This document shows, in pieces, positions 15,431 to 26,780 of a DNA stretch of 64,000 nucleotides. Both the position numbers and the translations under genes were made by a program. Under the pieces are notes generated by a model. It ran no database searches. It saw nothing but the letters and a program-made list of their open reading frames with translations, and was not told where the DNA came from. Numbering within the stretch: position 1 is the first letter of the stretch; each line of letters starts with the position of its first letter. Source of the stretch: Microbotryum silenes-acaulis (taxonomy: Eukaryota; Basidiomycota; Microbotryomycetes; Microbotryales; Microbotryaceae); NCBI GenBank assembly GCA_003665825.1, contig QPFY01000016.1:496001-560000 (forward strand), read 5' to 3'.

Positions 15431-16987
15431 TCAAGCCTCCTGCTCCTGAGCCGGCGCCGCACCTTCCTCCGTCGGCATCGCCTGAGCAGCTTCCTCCTTC
15501 TTCTCCTCCTGAATCGCGACCTTGACGCTCACGTTCCTCCCCTCAATATCCCTGCCCTGCACTTCCTCCAAAGCCCTCTGTTGACTCTTCTCATCCTTAA
15601 AGTCAACAAAAGCGAAACCCTTCGAACGCCCCGCGGTAGGGCCGTAGGGTCTTTTGATGACGACGGCCGAAACGACATCATAGTCCTGGAGTGCCTCTTT
15701 GAGCGATTCATCGGTCGTCGAGAAGCTGAGGTTCGAGAAGAACAACAATGTCTTGGAAGGGTTCCCTTCCGGGGGACCTCGGCGACGAGGCGTTCGAGCG
15801 GGACGCGTCGAGTCGCCTTCGTTCGCAGCGCCATCCTCGTTCGTCGCAGAGGTAGCCTCGCCATCGGTCGTGGTCGTCTTCTTCTTGGACTTGCGCGCGC
15901 GCGAAGCTCGCTTGCGTTCACCCGAAGCGGCGGCGTCATCGGTCCCGGCGACGAGCTCACCAGTTGCACCTTCGAGAGGGGCGTCACCGGCCTCTTCGGT
16001 CTCGGCGTCGGTACGTGGGCGACGTGCTCCCTTCTTGGACTGCAAGGAATGATCGCACAAGTCCCACGTCAGCCAAGGGCGACTCGTTGAACCATCATGG
16101 GGTACGTAAAATCTTACCCTAGCGTTCCTCTTCTTGGGCTTGGTTTCCCCCTCTTGTGCCTCACCAGCGTCCTCACCCTCTCCAAGCCCCTTATCAGTGG
16201 CTTTCTGAGCGGCCTCTCGGATCGCTCGACCGGCGGTGGACTCGGTCGGGGGTTTGGCCAACTCGACGTTGATCTGACGGCCTTGGAGATCGGACTTGTC
16301 CAAGGCGGCGACGGCGGCGGTGGCTTCGGTCTCGGACGCAAACGTGACGAAACCGTATCTGGTAGAAGACCGGAGTACGCGGGGGGGGGGGTCAGTTTCG
16401 AAGTAGGGTGGGGTGAGAGGAGGGTGGGAACGGAGTGTGGGTAACTGACCCTCGGGATCTCTGCCCCCTCATGATGACTTGGGCCTCGGTGCTGTGGGTA
16501 GTGTGAAATGTCGTCAAATCAGAAAGAGCGATCATCACCAGAGAGAGGTCATCAGCCTCCATCAATGCTTTTGACGCGGTCCTATCATGCTCAACTTACA
16601 CCTTGCCATGGACTGCAAAGGCCTGTTCGAGATCGGCGTCTTTGGTTTGGAACGACAAGTTGCCCGCAAAGACCTGGCGAAGGGGAATGACAGGCTCAGC
16701 ATCTGCTTGGGGACATGACAATGCGGAGAGAGTGGGGAGCCTATGTCCTCCCGCGGAGGAGAGAGCGTGTCATCAAGCGGCGGGGCGTGGATGGAGAGGG
16801 TGCGAGCGGAGCGGCGTGGAGGTGGAGGGCCGCCACGTCGTGGTCGTGTCGGCGTCGACCTCGCAGCGAGTGAGCCCACCAGCGAAACACCCCGAGCACC
16901 AACCCTCAGTAAATGCGAACTGACCTTGTGTCCTACTTCTTGGGCGGTATTGGCTTGGATAGCCTCGGTGATGGGTGCAGCAGACAT
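15431..16987 (-). CDS. RNA-binding protein with two RRM domains (Sbp1/Rnp24-like)
   Basis: Five exons on the minus strand: 16987-16925, 16673-16600, 16491-16450, 16358-16118 and 16039-15431, about 342 aa. RRM1 has RNP2 VFAGNLSF and RNP1 GYGFVTFA; its RNP1 is assembled across the exon 3/4 junction. RRM2 has RNP2 LFFSNLSF and RNP1 KGFAFVDF. The linker between them is rich in Lys, Arg, Glu and Ala (KRASRARKSKKK), and a Glu/Ala-rich tail closes the protein. Two RRMs with a charged linker occur in single-strand nucleic-acid binding proteins such as Sbp1 and Rnp24, which act in mRNA metabolism; the exact orthologue is not clear. Donors of exons 1 and 3 are GTCAGT. The gene is convergent with SPO7, stop codons 236 bp apart. 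Confidence 0.85.
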
Positions 16988-19900
16988 GATGGGAGCTTTT
17001 GCAGATGCGATCGATGGGGTAAAGGAAAGGAGAGATCTATCTCTCGGTGCAGTGGGCAGGGAGATTGACGAGCACGGCGTTGAGAGCGTGTCCGTACAGG
17101 TGAGTTGAGTTGGACGTCAAGTTACGGAGCGGTGCAAGTTGCTGTTGTTGTAAGTTGATGTGGGAGGCGGGTGGGGAAAGAGAACTGTCAGCGGCTGGCC
17201 CGCATAAAGAGGCGCCAACACGCGCCACACCACTGCCGCACAGTCGCCGCACCACGCCTCACCACGCAGGCGCATCCTCGCACAGAGAAGTCCGTGCCCC
17301 AGGCGCGTCAGGCCATGGCGTCAGTCTAGGGAAGCGCCATCGGCCAGTCGGCTACTAGTACTGCAGTGAAAGAGCTACTGCAAAGCGGTCTACGATAGCT
17401 CTAAGGCGCGGCGAGCACCGTATCGAGTGCACTTCAAAACGTCGTAGTTCACAGTACTCATAGCTAAAACGAGTCGACTGTGGTCGCACCTCGGCTTCCT
17501 CCGCTTTTGCCAGTACGTCGAGAAGGGATGCAAATTTTGCAGACCCGGGGCCCAACTGAGCGCGAAGCCACGGATCTCCGAGTCGGGAAACGCAATCCAC
17601 CGCTATGTGTGCTCCAATGCCACTACCATTTAAAGCTCAGAGTCATACTTCTCGTATACCTTTGCGACTACTTATCTGTTGCCGCGAGAGCATTTGAAAA
17701 CGAGAGTGTTGAAACATGCTCGTGGACACACTGGCACTGCGAGTGGTCGATCTCTCCGGCGGCGGCCTACCCAAGTGCCCCTGACAACGAAATAGAACAG
17801 CTTCTTCGCCTCGGGAGGAGAAAGAGTGTGCTTTTCTACTCTTGTTACTCTCACACCCTCACGCCAGGCCTATTCGGCTCCTCGCTGTTGACTTGGCGCA
17901 CAAGATTCCGCAGCCTTCGTTGAGAAACGGTTCGATCTCTTTCAGTTTACTTCTCCACGACAATGAAGGTCGGGAATGGTGAACATGTTTAGGCTCGTGT
18001 GGGCTCACTTTCAATCATTCTCGAGCAGGAAGGAAGCCACAGGCTGGAATCAAGGCCACCTTCGATGCCGCGAAGGCGAGATCGAGAGGCTCGGGGACCC
18101 GAAGGGGCTTCTGGCGCCGGCGCCTGGTCGTTCGGCACTCACACGCTACTTTGAAGACAAGTTTAGACTGCTGGGTGACTTCAAGGATCAGAAAGGCAGT
18201 CTACAAGTTCCGGCTTGGTGTCACATCCGACACTCCCCTTTTTCTTCCAAAGTGAGCAACAAGACCGATTCGATTCGGCGGACCGGCGCTGGAATGCTGC
18301 TCGCCCGCGCTCCCAGGGCGGGTCTGAGCTCTCGAGAGATTTTAGGAGATTATATCTTCACGAAGCGAAATGTATCAGTCACCAGTCTTCCTCACAGATC
18401 GATGGATGATTTCCGGATCCATTAGAAATCGCCCAGGCTCGACACTGTCGCTCTACAGGGGCAAGATATCCGACGCAACGAGGCGTCACTCGGGGCTCTC
18501 TTGACATTTCCAGCTGGCGCAGCATTACCATCCGACTGGCCATCCATCTTCCCTTATAGCAAGTACGCATTTCCACTGAGATACCGGTTTAGCAGGGTTA
18601 GGCTCCGGAAACACCGACGGTCGGGGCATTGAAGGTACCTAAGTCAAGACCAGGCGGCCCGCCGATAGAGCTGCTCTGAAAACCTCGGGCCGTGGAGACG
18701 TGGGGAACACCAACACAATGGCACGGTGGATAAATATTCAAGCACACCTATACGCGCCAACCAAGGCAAGTTCTTTCGAAGCGCTTGGCTCAATACTACG
18801 CCGATAAGCAAGCATTCTCCTCCGTAGCCTACTCTCAGGCGTGAAACCGATCTTCCCTTTCGGTCGGCAGCCGTTCCGGCGGTGCGATCTGGCCCGACCA
18901 ATCCTTTCACCCCTTTGTGAAAGCGCGCCTGAAGGACCTTGCTCGGGCCCCAGAGCCTAGCCCTTTCGGCGCCGCTGCTGCTTTGGGGAAGCTTGTGCAT
19001 CCGTTTGGGTCCATGGTTTGAAAACGATACGTCACAATCAGAGCTCTGTCAAGTTATGCGGTCTAAAAACTTTGACTAAACACCTATACGCATGCCTGGC
19101 TGCAAAAATCATAGCCTTCCGGAGAGCGCCGATGTCGTCGGCCCTGATCGCCACCCGGCGACCGCAGATGTCCATCTTGAGTCGGTGTCATTGTTGGTGC
19201 AGTTCACCATGCTTCATGTACGATCATGCTCCGTACGAGACGGTCTAATGCCCGTAATCTAAGCTTTTCCCCTCTGCACAATGCTGAGACATTCCAATCA
19301 AGACTAGTACGAGGTGCGACGCCGACCGTCGGGCAAGTCTCACAACGATCCCTCACCATGTTGCTGACGTCGACCAGACGGAAGTCCGAGCCCTGCTGGC
19401 GTGCTAGCAGATGGGCTGCACGTCGATCGCGCTGATCCAACGCCGACGGCCGGCGTGCGGCCAGCGGTAAAACCTCGTACTTGCCTGCCGAAGCCCGATC
19501 CCACCGATTTTCTCGGGCTTCGATTTTCACACATCCCTAGAATCGCTTCCATTGTTCCGTAAGAACACAGCCTAAATCATTGTATTGACGCCATGTAAAG
19601 CTCGTATTCCGAGCAAAAGATCATAATGCGCAAGAGCCTGGGCCGGACGACGCTCGCCGATTGGCACAACGCCTGGCCAGCCGTCGGGTTAGGAACTCAA
19701 CCCAGGCGCTTCATAATCGGTCCGATCTCGCATCGACCGTGCCCAACTCTTGTCCACAAAATAAGCAACTGACTTGACCTGCTTTGTGCCTGGTAACGGG
19801 GCGAAACCCAGGTGAGGTGCGGGCAAGGTGCGATCGCATTCAGATTTGGCTTCTTGCCGAAAGCGGATGGGACGCGCACCGATCGCTGGCGTGGGGTCCC

Positions 19901-20234
19901 AATCCTTGTGACTGGGCCCGTAATGAACGTTTCTCGTTCATCGGGCATAGCCAACATGTACGTCCTCTTGCTGGCCAGGCGAGAGAGTCGATCAAGAAGT
20001 CTCGAGCCTCTTGCAAACCCAGGCCCATGGCTTTGTTTGTGATCGTCGTCGCAGATAGCTGTTGGCTGGCCTCCTCTGCGCGCCGATCTGCATGACAGTT
20101 CCGTCCCAAGTCTCCCCCGAAAGATCTGGCCTGCGAATCACCCCCATCCTGTCGTCTTCGTTCCTCCCCACCCCTCCTCTTCCCCCTCCCACCGCTCCCC
20201 AAAACCGTATCATTCCGTCATCCTCGAGACAGCG
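16988..20234. other. Gene-poor region, no convincing gene
   Basis: In 3.2 kb on both strands only short, unconserved frames are present and none could be joined by plausible introns into a known family. A 12-bp perfect palindrome GGCGCCGGCGCC lies at 18113-18124. The left part should contain the promoter of the two-RRM gene and the right part that of the Mso1-like gene. No tRNA cloverleaf was recognised by eye. Confidence 0.5.
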
Positions 20235-21779
20235 ATGCCAGAAAACCAACGTGCCCCTTCGATCCGGTCGTTCCGTTCCGATCGAGGTCCTCGGACGTCG
20301 AGCTCGGCGACTCCTCTGCGCGACCGAACCTCGGCCTACCATTTCGGCTCGGGCTCTGGACCTTCTGCCTCGACCTCGGCCTACCCCTCGTTCGTGCCCT
20401 CCCCCAACGAATCAGTAACGCAAGACCTCTCCCCTCGAATAACGACCTTATCCCGAGGTATCTTCATCCGACCCAAATCGTTATCAGGGGCATCGTTGCG
20501 TGCTTCCGGTAGCAACAACGGTCACAGCACCTTCGCGACTGCCGACCAGGGGTTTTCGAATCTTGGAGCCAGCACCAGCAGCGCCGGCTCTGAATCGCCG
20601 CGCGCTTCGGTCGTCGCGCCGCGCCCTGACGCCTATCTATCGTCTTCGACCAATGCCAGGTTAACACTAAAACGTGCACCAGCTTCGTACCATGGTTATT
20701 CGAACGTGGATTGCTTCGACTACCCTCACGAGGATGTACCTTCCTCATCGGCCGCATCGTGCGCCGAGCGGTCATACGAGCGCGAGACGACTTTCCTCAA
20801 GTACAAGGAGACTGATCGACCGATCCCTACCTTCGAACGAACCTACGCCTGTGTTCAGCGAGAAAGCTCTACACCCGTCTCCGTACCCGACTTGGACCCT
20901 TCATCACACCTCCGACGCCCCGCGATCCAACCGCACCAAAAGCACCCCTCGATCGATTCGGGCTATGGGGGAAGTCATGACTCGTACTGCAGTAGTATGA
21001 GCCCGAACGAAGTGTCCGCCACTATCTTAATCATACATGATAGTTGGTCCCCACCTCTTGCACGCCATTCACCCAAGCTTCAAGCCAAGGAAAAGGAGCT
21101 GCCGAGTGAGTGTGATGCAGATTTTTGGGTTTGCCGCCTTCAGTTGCTCATCCACCACCGTTCCTGCTTTGCAGTCCCCGTCGATTACGACGAACAACCG
21201 TTACCACCCCTTCCTCGAGGACCGAACTTCGTAGCCGATTCAGGTCTCTGGAACCGTCTGACCACGAATTTCAAATCGACCGTTATACACGCCACGACCG
21301 TATCCAAAGACTCCCTCAAACCTTCTTATTACGGTTCCGACCCCATCGAAGAAAATTCGATTCCCGACGCGCAGGGTGAAAGTCGTCTTTCGAGAGTAAT
21401 CAGGGACTATCACCTCAATCGAGCCGAGACGATCGAGGACGTTCCTGAGTGGTTGATTGATGAGGAGGAGATGAGGAGGAGGCAAGGATGTAGGAGGTAT
21501 TCCGTTCAACCTCCTCAGGTCGGGGTGAATCAGTTCGTACCTCAGAGGTCCGAGCAACCGGTGCTTCAAGTTCCTCCCAAGGATTTACCGAGGCCGGCAC
21601 CTTACTCGAGGTCGATTTCGGACCGTTCGGATCGCTCGGAGGCGTACGGCTCGACTCTGTCGAATGGGAGCTATAGGAGCAGCGGTAGCGGCGGTGGCAC
21701 GCCTTCGAGTCGTTCGATCGAAAAGTTGCTCAAGATGAGAGCCGAGGAGAGGCTCAAGGCTCGCGCGGTGGTGGTCTGA
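20235..21779 (+). CDS. Ser-rich protein with a putative Mso1-type Sec1-binding segment
   Basis: One frame runs through, 514 aa unspliced. An in-frame intron at 21106-21174 (GTGAGT donor, TTTGCAG acceptor, 69 nt) probably exists, giving 491 aa and removing an unlike, Cys-rich insert. The first 280 residues are Ser/Pro-rich and of low complexity. The C-terminal third has LWNRLTTNFKSTV, then LSRVIRDYHLNR followed closely by VPEWL. That pattern resembles the Mso1 Sec1-binding domain (a W-N-R-L start, then a short helix with a Y and a P-x-WL end). Mso1 helps the SM protein Sec1 at exocytic SNARE complexes. The match is from memory of the family pattern and is moderate; otherwise the gene is an unknown protein. 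It is convergent with the Gemin2 gene, 156 bp between stops. Confidence 0.6.
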   Translation: MPENQRAPSIRSFRSDRGPRTSSSATPLRDRTSAYHFGSGSGPSASTSAYPSFVPSPNESVTQDLSPRITTLSRGIFIRPKSLSGASLRASGSNNGHSTFATADQGFSNLGASTSSAGSESPRASVVAPRPDAYLSSSTNARLTLKRAPASYHGYSNVDCFDYPHEDVPSSSAASCAERSYERETTFLKYKETDRPIPTFERTYACVQRESSTPVSVPDLDPSSHLRRPAIQPHQKHPSIDSGYGGSHDSYCSSMSPNEVSATILIIHDSWSPPLARHSPKLQAKEKELPSECDADFWVCRLQLLIHHRSCFAVPVDYDEQPLPPLPRGPNFVADSGLWNRLTTNFKSTVIHATTVSKDSLKPSYYGSDPIEENSIPDAQGESRLSRVIRDYHLNRAETIEDVPEWLIDEEEMRRRQGCRRYSVQPPQVGVNQFVPQRSEQPVLQVPPKDLPRPAPYSRSISDRSDRSEAYGSTLSNGSYRSSGSGGGTPSSRSIEKLLKMRAEERLKARAVVV

Positions 21780-21935
21780 ATGGGGTCTCACCCACTGTGT
21801 ATCACTATGTTCCTATTACAGTAGAGTGTTTTGTGTTGTATCTCTTTATAAGCTCGCTTTTTAGTCTAAATACGAGCACCTCAACCCATCCCTTATCAAG
21901 TTCCCAATTTCAAGTGAGAGGAAAACTCCACCCTT

Positions 21936-23328
21936 TCACTCATCCCACAAATCTCTCTGCCCCCAGACCTCCCCACAAACCACCGCCACGATCATCCATC
22001 CCAACCCACGTCGTTCAGCCTCATCTTCATCTTCCCTCTTCTCCTCCATACGCCGAGGTCCCTTCCTCACCTCTTCCCTCTCTAGTCGGGCGAGCTCGGA
22101 TTTCTCGTTCGAGAGCTTGATGATTCGGACGAGGGACCGGAGGGTGGATATGTCTTCACCGTCCAAGAGGGTGTCGAGGCGTGTCAAGAGGGATAGAAGC
22201 CAGTGTAGTTCATGTGCCGTCATCAATGGTGGTCGAGGGATGGTTTTGACTGGTACAGCTGTCATGGGCTGGGTCGACGTGGTGGGCTTTCGTCGCAGAG
22301 AGGAAGGGGCAAAGATGGTCGAAGTTGTGTAACTGATCGCCATCTCGTAGTCTTCTTGTTGGGTCGCGAGCCAGTATTGAAAATGGAACAAGAGACGGGG
22401 AATATAGTATGCTGGAATGGAGAGGAGTTGGGACGGAGTTGGGTAATGAGGCGGGTGGGAGGGGACGTCGGTGGAATCTTCTTCGGGGTCGGGTAGTTCC
22501 GAAGCCGATGGAGCGTCGAGTTCGAGCGAGGCGAGAAGTTGTGATTTAGCTGCTTGGAGAGACTCGGCTGCTTCTGACTCGGCTGGAGTCATGTCGACAC
22601 CCGCAGTTGTGCTCTGCGTCGCGGCGGCCGGTGGTGGTGCGGTTGGTATCCGAGTCGAGAGGGAAGCGGTCGACGAGGAGGAAGATCTCTTGGCTGCATC
22701 GCTCGCCTGCGCGGTCTTGCGTCCGTGGATAAAAAGATGCCAAGCACCTTGGTCTTGAGGTTGAGGTAATGGGTTGTGGGTCATGGGTGGGAACGAAGAT
22801 AGAGCAGGAGCAGCCGCGATCCTCTGGGATATAATCGTCATGTGGGGAAGAGAATCAGCGCACGTGCCGAGACAGGCAGAGAGGCGATGACGCGATGAGC
22901 AGAGACTGACCTGACGCAGTTGGAGGAACTGGGTGACGAATGAGGATCTCCACGCCTCTGTGGGTCGACCGACCTGTCGTACTCGAAATGTGGCCTGAGC
23001 CGGGGAGGGTGTTTGCGCGATGACTTGGTACGGATTAGGGACTCGGTTGATGCTCGGTCGTTTCTGAGCCTCTTGTCTGCGTCACGAGGAGCATGAGTCA
23101 GTCAACTCGGACACCCACTCCGATGTTGATCGCTTGAACGTACCTGACGGTGAAGAGGTACTGCATGCCATCCTCGGGCACGCCGTCAAAGTCGTCGGGC
23201 AGGTCGGCGACGGGCAGTACTTGGGAACCGTTGCCTCCTCGAGGAGCTGAGCCATCGTCACCTCGACGACCGGAGCTGGCCAGCATTGACGACACGTCAA
23301 ACGTCATCCCAATGAGTGGGTCGATCAT
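21936..23328 (-). CDS. Gemin2/SIP1 family protein (SMN complex)
   Basis: Three exons on the minus strand: 23328-23144, 23076-22911 and 22823-21936, about 412 aa. The N-terminal part has LPVADLPDDFDGVPEDG followed by YLFTVRQEAQKRP, the Gemin2 pattern of a short acidic segment and then a Y-L-x-x-V-R-x-E-A helix. The C-terminal part (HELHWLLSLLTRLDTLLDGE, then TLRSLVRII and WGQRDLWDE) matches the helical fold that holds Sm proteins. Gemin2/Brr1/Yip11 assists assembly of Sm rings on spliceosomal snRNAs, which fits the intron-rich gene content. A Ser/Thr/Ala-rich insert of about 100 residues sits in the middle. It is divergent from the MFS gene across 238 bp. Confidence 0.82.
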
Positions 23329-23453
23329 CGTGTGCGGGGCGTGTCGGCTTGAAGGTTGTGGGGTGTGGTATCGCAAGACGGAAGCGCGATCAATCGCAAT
23401 CGCGCTGTTTCGCAAGGAGGACGAGCGCGAACGATCGACTTGAGCGCACCGAT

Positions 23454-23501
23454 CACCGGTCTTCACCGGTCACCGGTCTTCACCGGTCACCGGTCACCGG
23501 T
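23454..23501 (+). promoter_or_regulatory. Six CACCGGT repeats in a divergent promoter
   Basis: CACCGGT occurs at 23454, 23464, 23471, 23481, 23488 and 23495, with start-to-start spacings of 10, 7, 10, 7 and 7. Each contains the palindrome ACCGGT. The cluster lies between the divergent Gemin2-like and MFS genes, 66 bp before the MFS start, and could bind a shared regulator; it may also be a chance minisatellite. Confidence 0.6.
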
Positions 23502-23566
23502 CACTGATCACGCTTGCGGGCTCTCCCCGTCTCCTGTCTCCTGCCTCCTTTTTCGACTCGGGGACG

Positions 23567-26144
23567 ATGCCGTCCAGTTCAAGGCCTCCTACAGGCGCAT
23601 CGGAACGCACTCCATTGCTGTCCTCACCCCCATCGAATGGTCCAGCCCCCACCGCCGCCGCTGCTAGCGAGGAGGATGTCCTTGGTAACGTCGTACCAGA
23701 AGATTTGTCCGACCCTCAGGCACTCACACCGCGCACCAGGAACCTTGTCCTGGTCTCTGTATGGTGTGTGAGTGCAAAACCTAGCTTCACGTTCCGGCAC
23801 CTCATCCCCCACCTCAAAGAATCTGGGCGTCGACTCGCTGCTCTACTCTCTCACGCGACCATATGTACGTCCTCCAGCGCAGTCGGCTGACACTCGTCCA
23901 CTTGCATCATTCAGGGCGTCTTTCTTGGAGCAGTCGATACAACCGTCGTGGCCTCGCTCGTCACCGACATCTCGGCTTCGTTCGAATCGTCGAATCAAGC
24001 GAGCTGGCTCGGCACCAGTTATCTCCTCAGCACCGCGTGCTTCACCCCTCTCTATGGGAGACTGGCGGATATCATTGGCAGAAGGTGAACCTCTCACGCG
24101 CAATGAGGCACTTGATACTATCGCCTTCATGTCGGAGAACCGCTCGCTGATCAACAGCATCGCAAAATTTCTGGCGCCCGTCAGATATTCGGCACTGCTA
24201 GCTCTGTCACTCTTCCTCGTCGGCACCGCGCTCTGTGGACTGGCGCCGACAATGAACCTACGTAAGATGAACTGACGGTCATGATATGTCTCCAGCTGAC
24301 ACGTTCCATGGTCCACCTTCACAGTAATCGTAGGCCGACTGGTTGCCGGCATGGGTGGAGGCGGACTCATGGCTATCTCTTCCATCGTCGCCTCGGACTT
24401 GGTCCCACTCAAGAAACGCGCACTGGTCCAAGGTATCGCCAACTTGTTCTTTGGAGCAGGGTCAGGCCTGGGTGGACCGATGGGGGGCCTTATCTCCGAT
24501 TGGGCAGGGTGGAGGGTGGCTTTCTTGGGTGAGCTCGAGCTGACGAGTGAAGCCTTTATGAAGTCCCTGCAGCTGATGACTGTCTATCGATCGGACAGCT
24601 CAAGTACCCTTACTGGTGGCCTCGCTGGCGATGGTCTTCTGGAAAGTGCGATACCGGGTACCTGGGCAGGGGAAAAGCAAAAGGGAGATGCTGCGCCGAA
24701 TAGACTACATGGGCTCAATCACCCTCATCATCGCTGTGCGTTACCCTAGCTCTGCCGACAGGTCCTCATACTGATGCCGACTATATCCTTCGATTCTATT
24801 AGCTTGGATCATTGCTCTTCTCCTTATCTTACAAGAACAACGAAGCCCTACCGTGGTCTCACCCTCTCGTCTGGTCCCTCCTGACCGTCGCAATCGTCTT
24901 TGCGGTGCTCTTCGTCCTCGTCGAGAAGTACTGGGCCTTTGAACCAGTCATGCCTTTGAGGTGCGGCCCTTTCGCATTTCAGTATCCTACCGAATACTCA
25001 CACTAACGAGCGGATTCATTCGTGATGTGATAGGATCTTGATGACGAGAAATGGACTCTCGGTCGCCTTTGCCAACTTCTGCATGAGCTTCGTCACCTTC
25101 TCAATCCTTTACTTTGTCAGTTTACCGCGGGCGCTCCCTGTGCTCGAGGGCGATACTGACCTTTTCGAAGCTGTTCTGCAGTATCCCGCCTTTTTTGAAG
25201 GTAGAGGCATCTTCGACCTCTCACATTTGTGAGCAGCATGTCACTAACCTCGAGGTTGGTTCTGCAGTCATCAAAGGCTTGTCGGCATCGCAGGCAGGAG
25301 CTCATCTGCTCCCCAACTCGATCGCGTTATCATGCGGATCTCTATTTGCGGGATGGGTTAGTCACAAGTCAAAAAGAAGATAGCGCTCTGCGACCATCCA
25401 CTCACACGTCGACCACGTTCACAGTACATTCGCCACACGGGCCGATACTACAACCTCATCGCGGTCACGTCGTTCCTGCCCATCCTGGCGTTGGTGTCCG
25501 CAATGACCCTCAATGAGCACCGGTCACCGTTCAACGAGTGGTTCGGCATCATTCCTGCTGGCTTTGGTGAGTTCATCACCACTCCGAAGTCAATCGGCAC
25601 GCTGAACTGACGTTTCTTTGTTCTGCTAGGTTTCGCATCCCTCATCACGGCGACGTTGGTCGCTTTGATCGCCTCTGTCGATCGCTCCGATATGGCTACA
25701 GCGACAGGCATCACTTATCTGGCGCGCTACATCGGCCAAGTCGTGGGCGTGGCCATCTCGTCCAGTTTGCTCCAAGCCGTCTTGAACGTAACGCTGCATC
25801 GACGGATCACGGGCCCTGATGCCGAAAAGGTGAGGTCAAATATTCAGTCTCCTCGCTTGTCGCGCAAACTGAGCTTCTTGGCACCGTTTGACTCGCAGTA
25901 CATCGACCAAATACGCCACGTCAGCACGTCGATTCCTTCCTTACCACCTTCGATTCAACCTTTGGCTCGGTCGTCCTACCTCGACGCTCTAAGAGCCGTT
26001 TTCATCCTCAATGCGATCGTCGCTGGGATCAGCTTCCTCAGCTGTTTACCGCTTAAGGAATTTCCGTTACCGGATACGTTCAAGGAAGAGGAAGAGCGGA
26101 GGAGGGAGAATGAGAACGCGCGGCTTGGGAGGGTGGAGGAATGA
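23567..26144 (+). CDS. MFS transporter, DHA2 type (vacuolar basic amino acid / multidrug transporter-like)
   Basis: Twelve exons: 23567-23767, 23915-24084, 24185-24261, 24325-24528, 24599-24735, 24803-24960, 25034-25115, 25182-25200, 25268-25356, 25425-25566, 25630-25829 and 25899-26144, about 574 aa. All junctions keep the frame. After a Ser/Pro-rich N-terminus come GVFLGAVDTTVV (first helix of DHA2 proteins), motif A GRLADIIGRR, GRLVAGMGGGG, and motif C GSGLGGPMGG. Later helices include SASQAGAHLLP and ITYLARYIGQVVGV. This family includes yeast Vba1-3 and S. pombe Fnx1, proton antiporters of the vacuole membrane. The substrate cannot be read from the sequence. Exon 8 has only 19 nt and the exon 7 donor is GTCAGT. 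Confidence 0.88.
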
Positions 26145-26780
26145 TGGTCCGTTGGCGGGAGAAACGGCTTGGGTTCTAGCAGTGCTCGCGGTCTTATATC
26201 AAGGAAAAGACGATTCACCAAGGGCGGCTGGCGCGGCCAAGATGGCCCCTATCGAACTGCCGACGAGGAGGAAAGTTGACGAGGAACGCATGGGTGTGCT
26301 TTGTATGTGGAGGAAAGTGCTGCGAGTGGTGTAGATAGGGGAAAGAATCGATTTCGAGTAGGGGGCGGTATTCGTAGCGAGCACTCAGACCACCGAACGA
26401 ATGCGGTCCTGGGAAGCAGTGGTGACGACTAGACCGAACAGACCCGGCAGATCCTATTCGCGACTGGAGCAGATCAAGACATACTGATAGTCTGGCACCC
26501 ATACAGCTCAGTCCTCAGGCTCTCTTTCTCACGAATTGCTGAGTGTTAGCGTGAATCGCCATGGCTCTGAGTTGAGAAATGGGCTCGACCGCTCTCGTGG
26601 TGATTGTCCAGGAAAGCAGAATCCAGCAGATGCCAAAACAGAATGCAGACAAACAACTACTGTTGCTACCTTCAAACGAAAGATGTCCATGCGGAGCCAA
26701 AATATCATGCAAGCTTGCTTGTAAATTGCTTCGATGCTTTGTCGAAAGAAGAAGAGGAAAATGCACCTTCCACGCGTCGT
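26145..26780. other. Intergenic region between convergent genes
   Basis: It holds the 3' ends of the MFS gene and of the zinc-finger gene, which converge. Nothing else was recognised. Confidence 0.5.

Noticed and set aside
18113..18124. GGCGCCGGCGCC palindrome as a regulatory site
   Set aside because: Expected by chance in GC-rich DNA and not near a recognised gene start.
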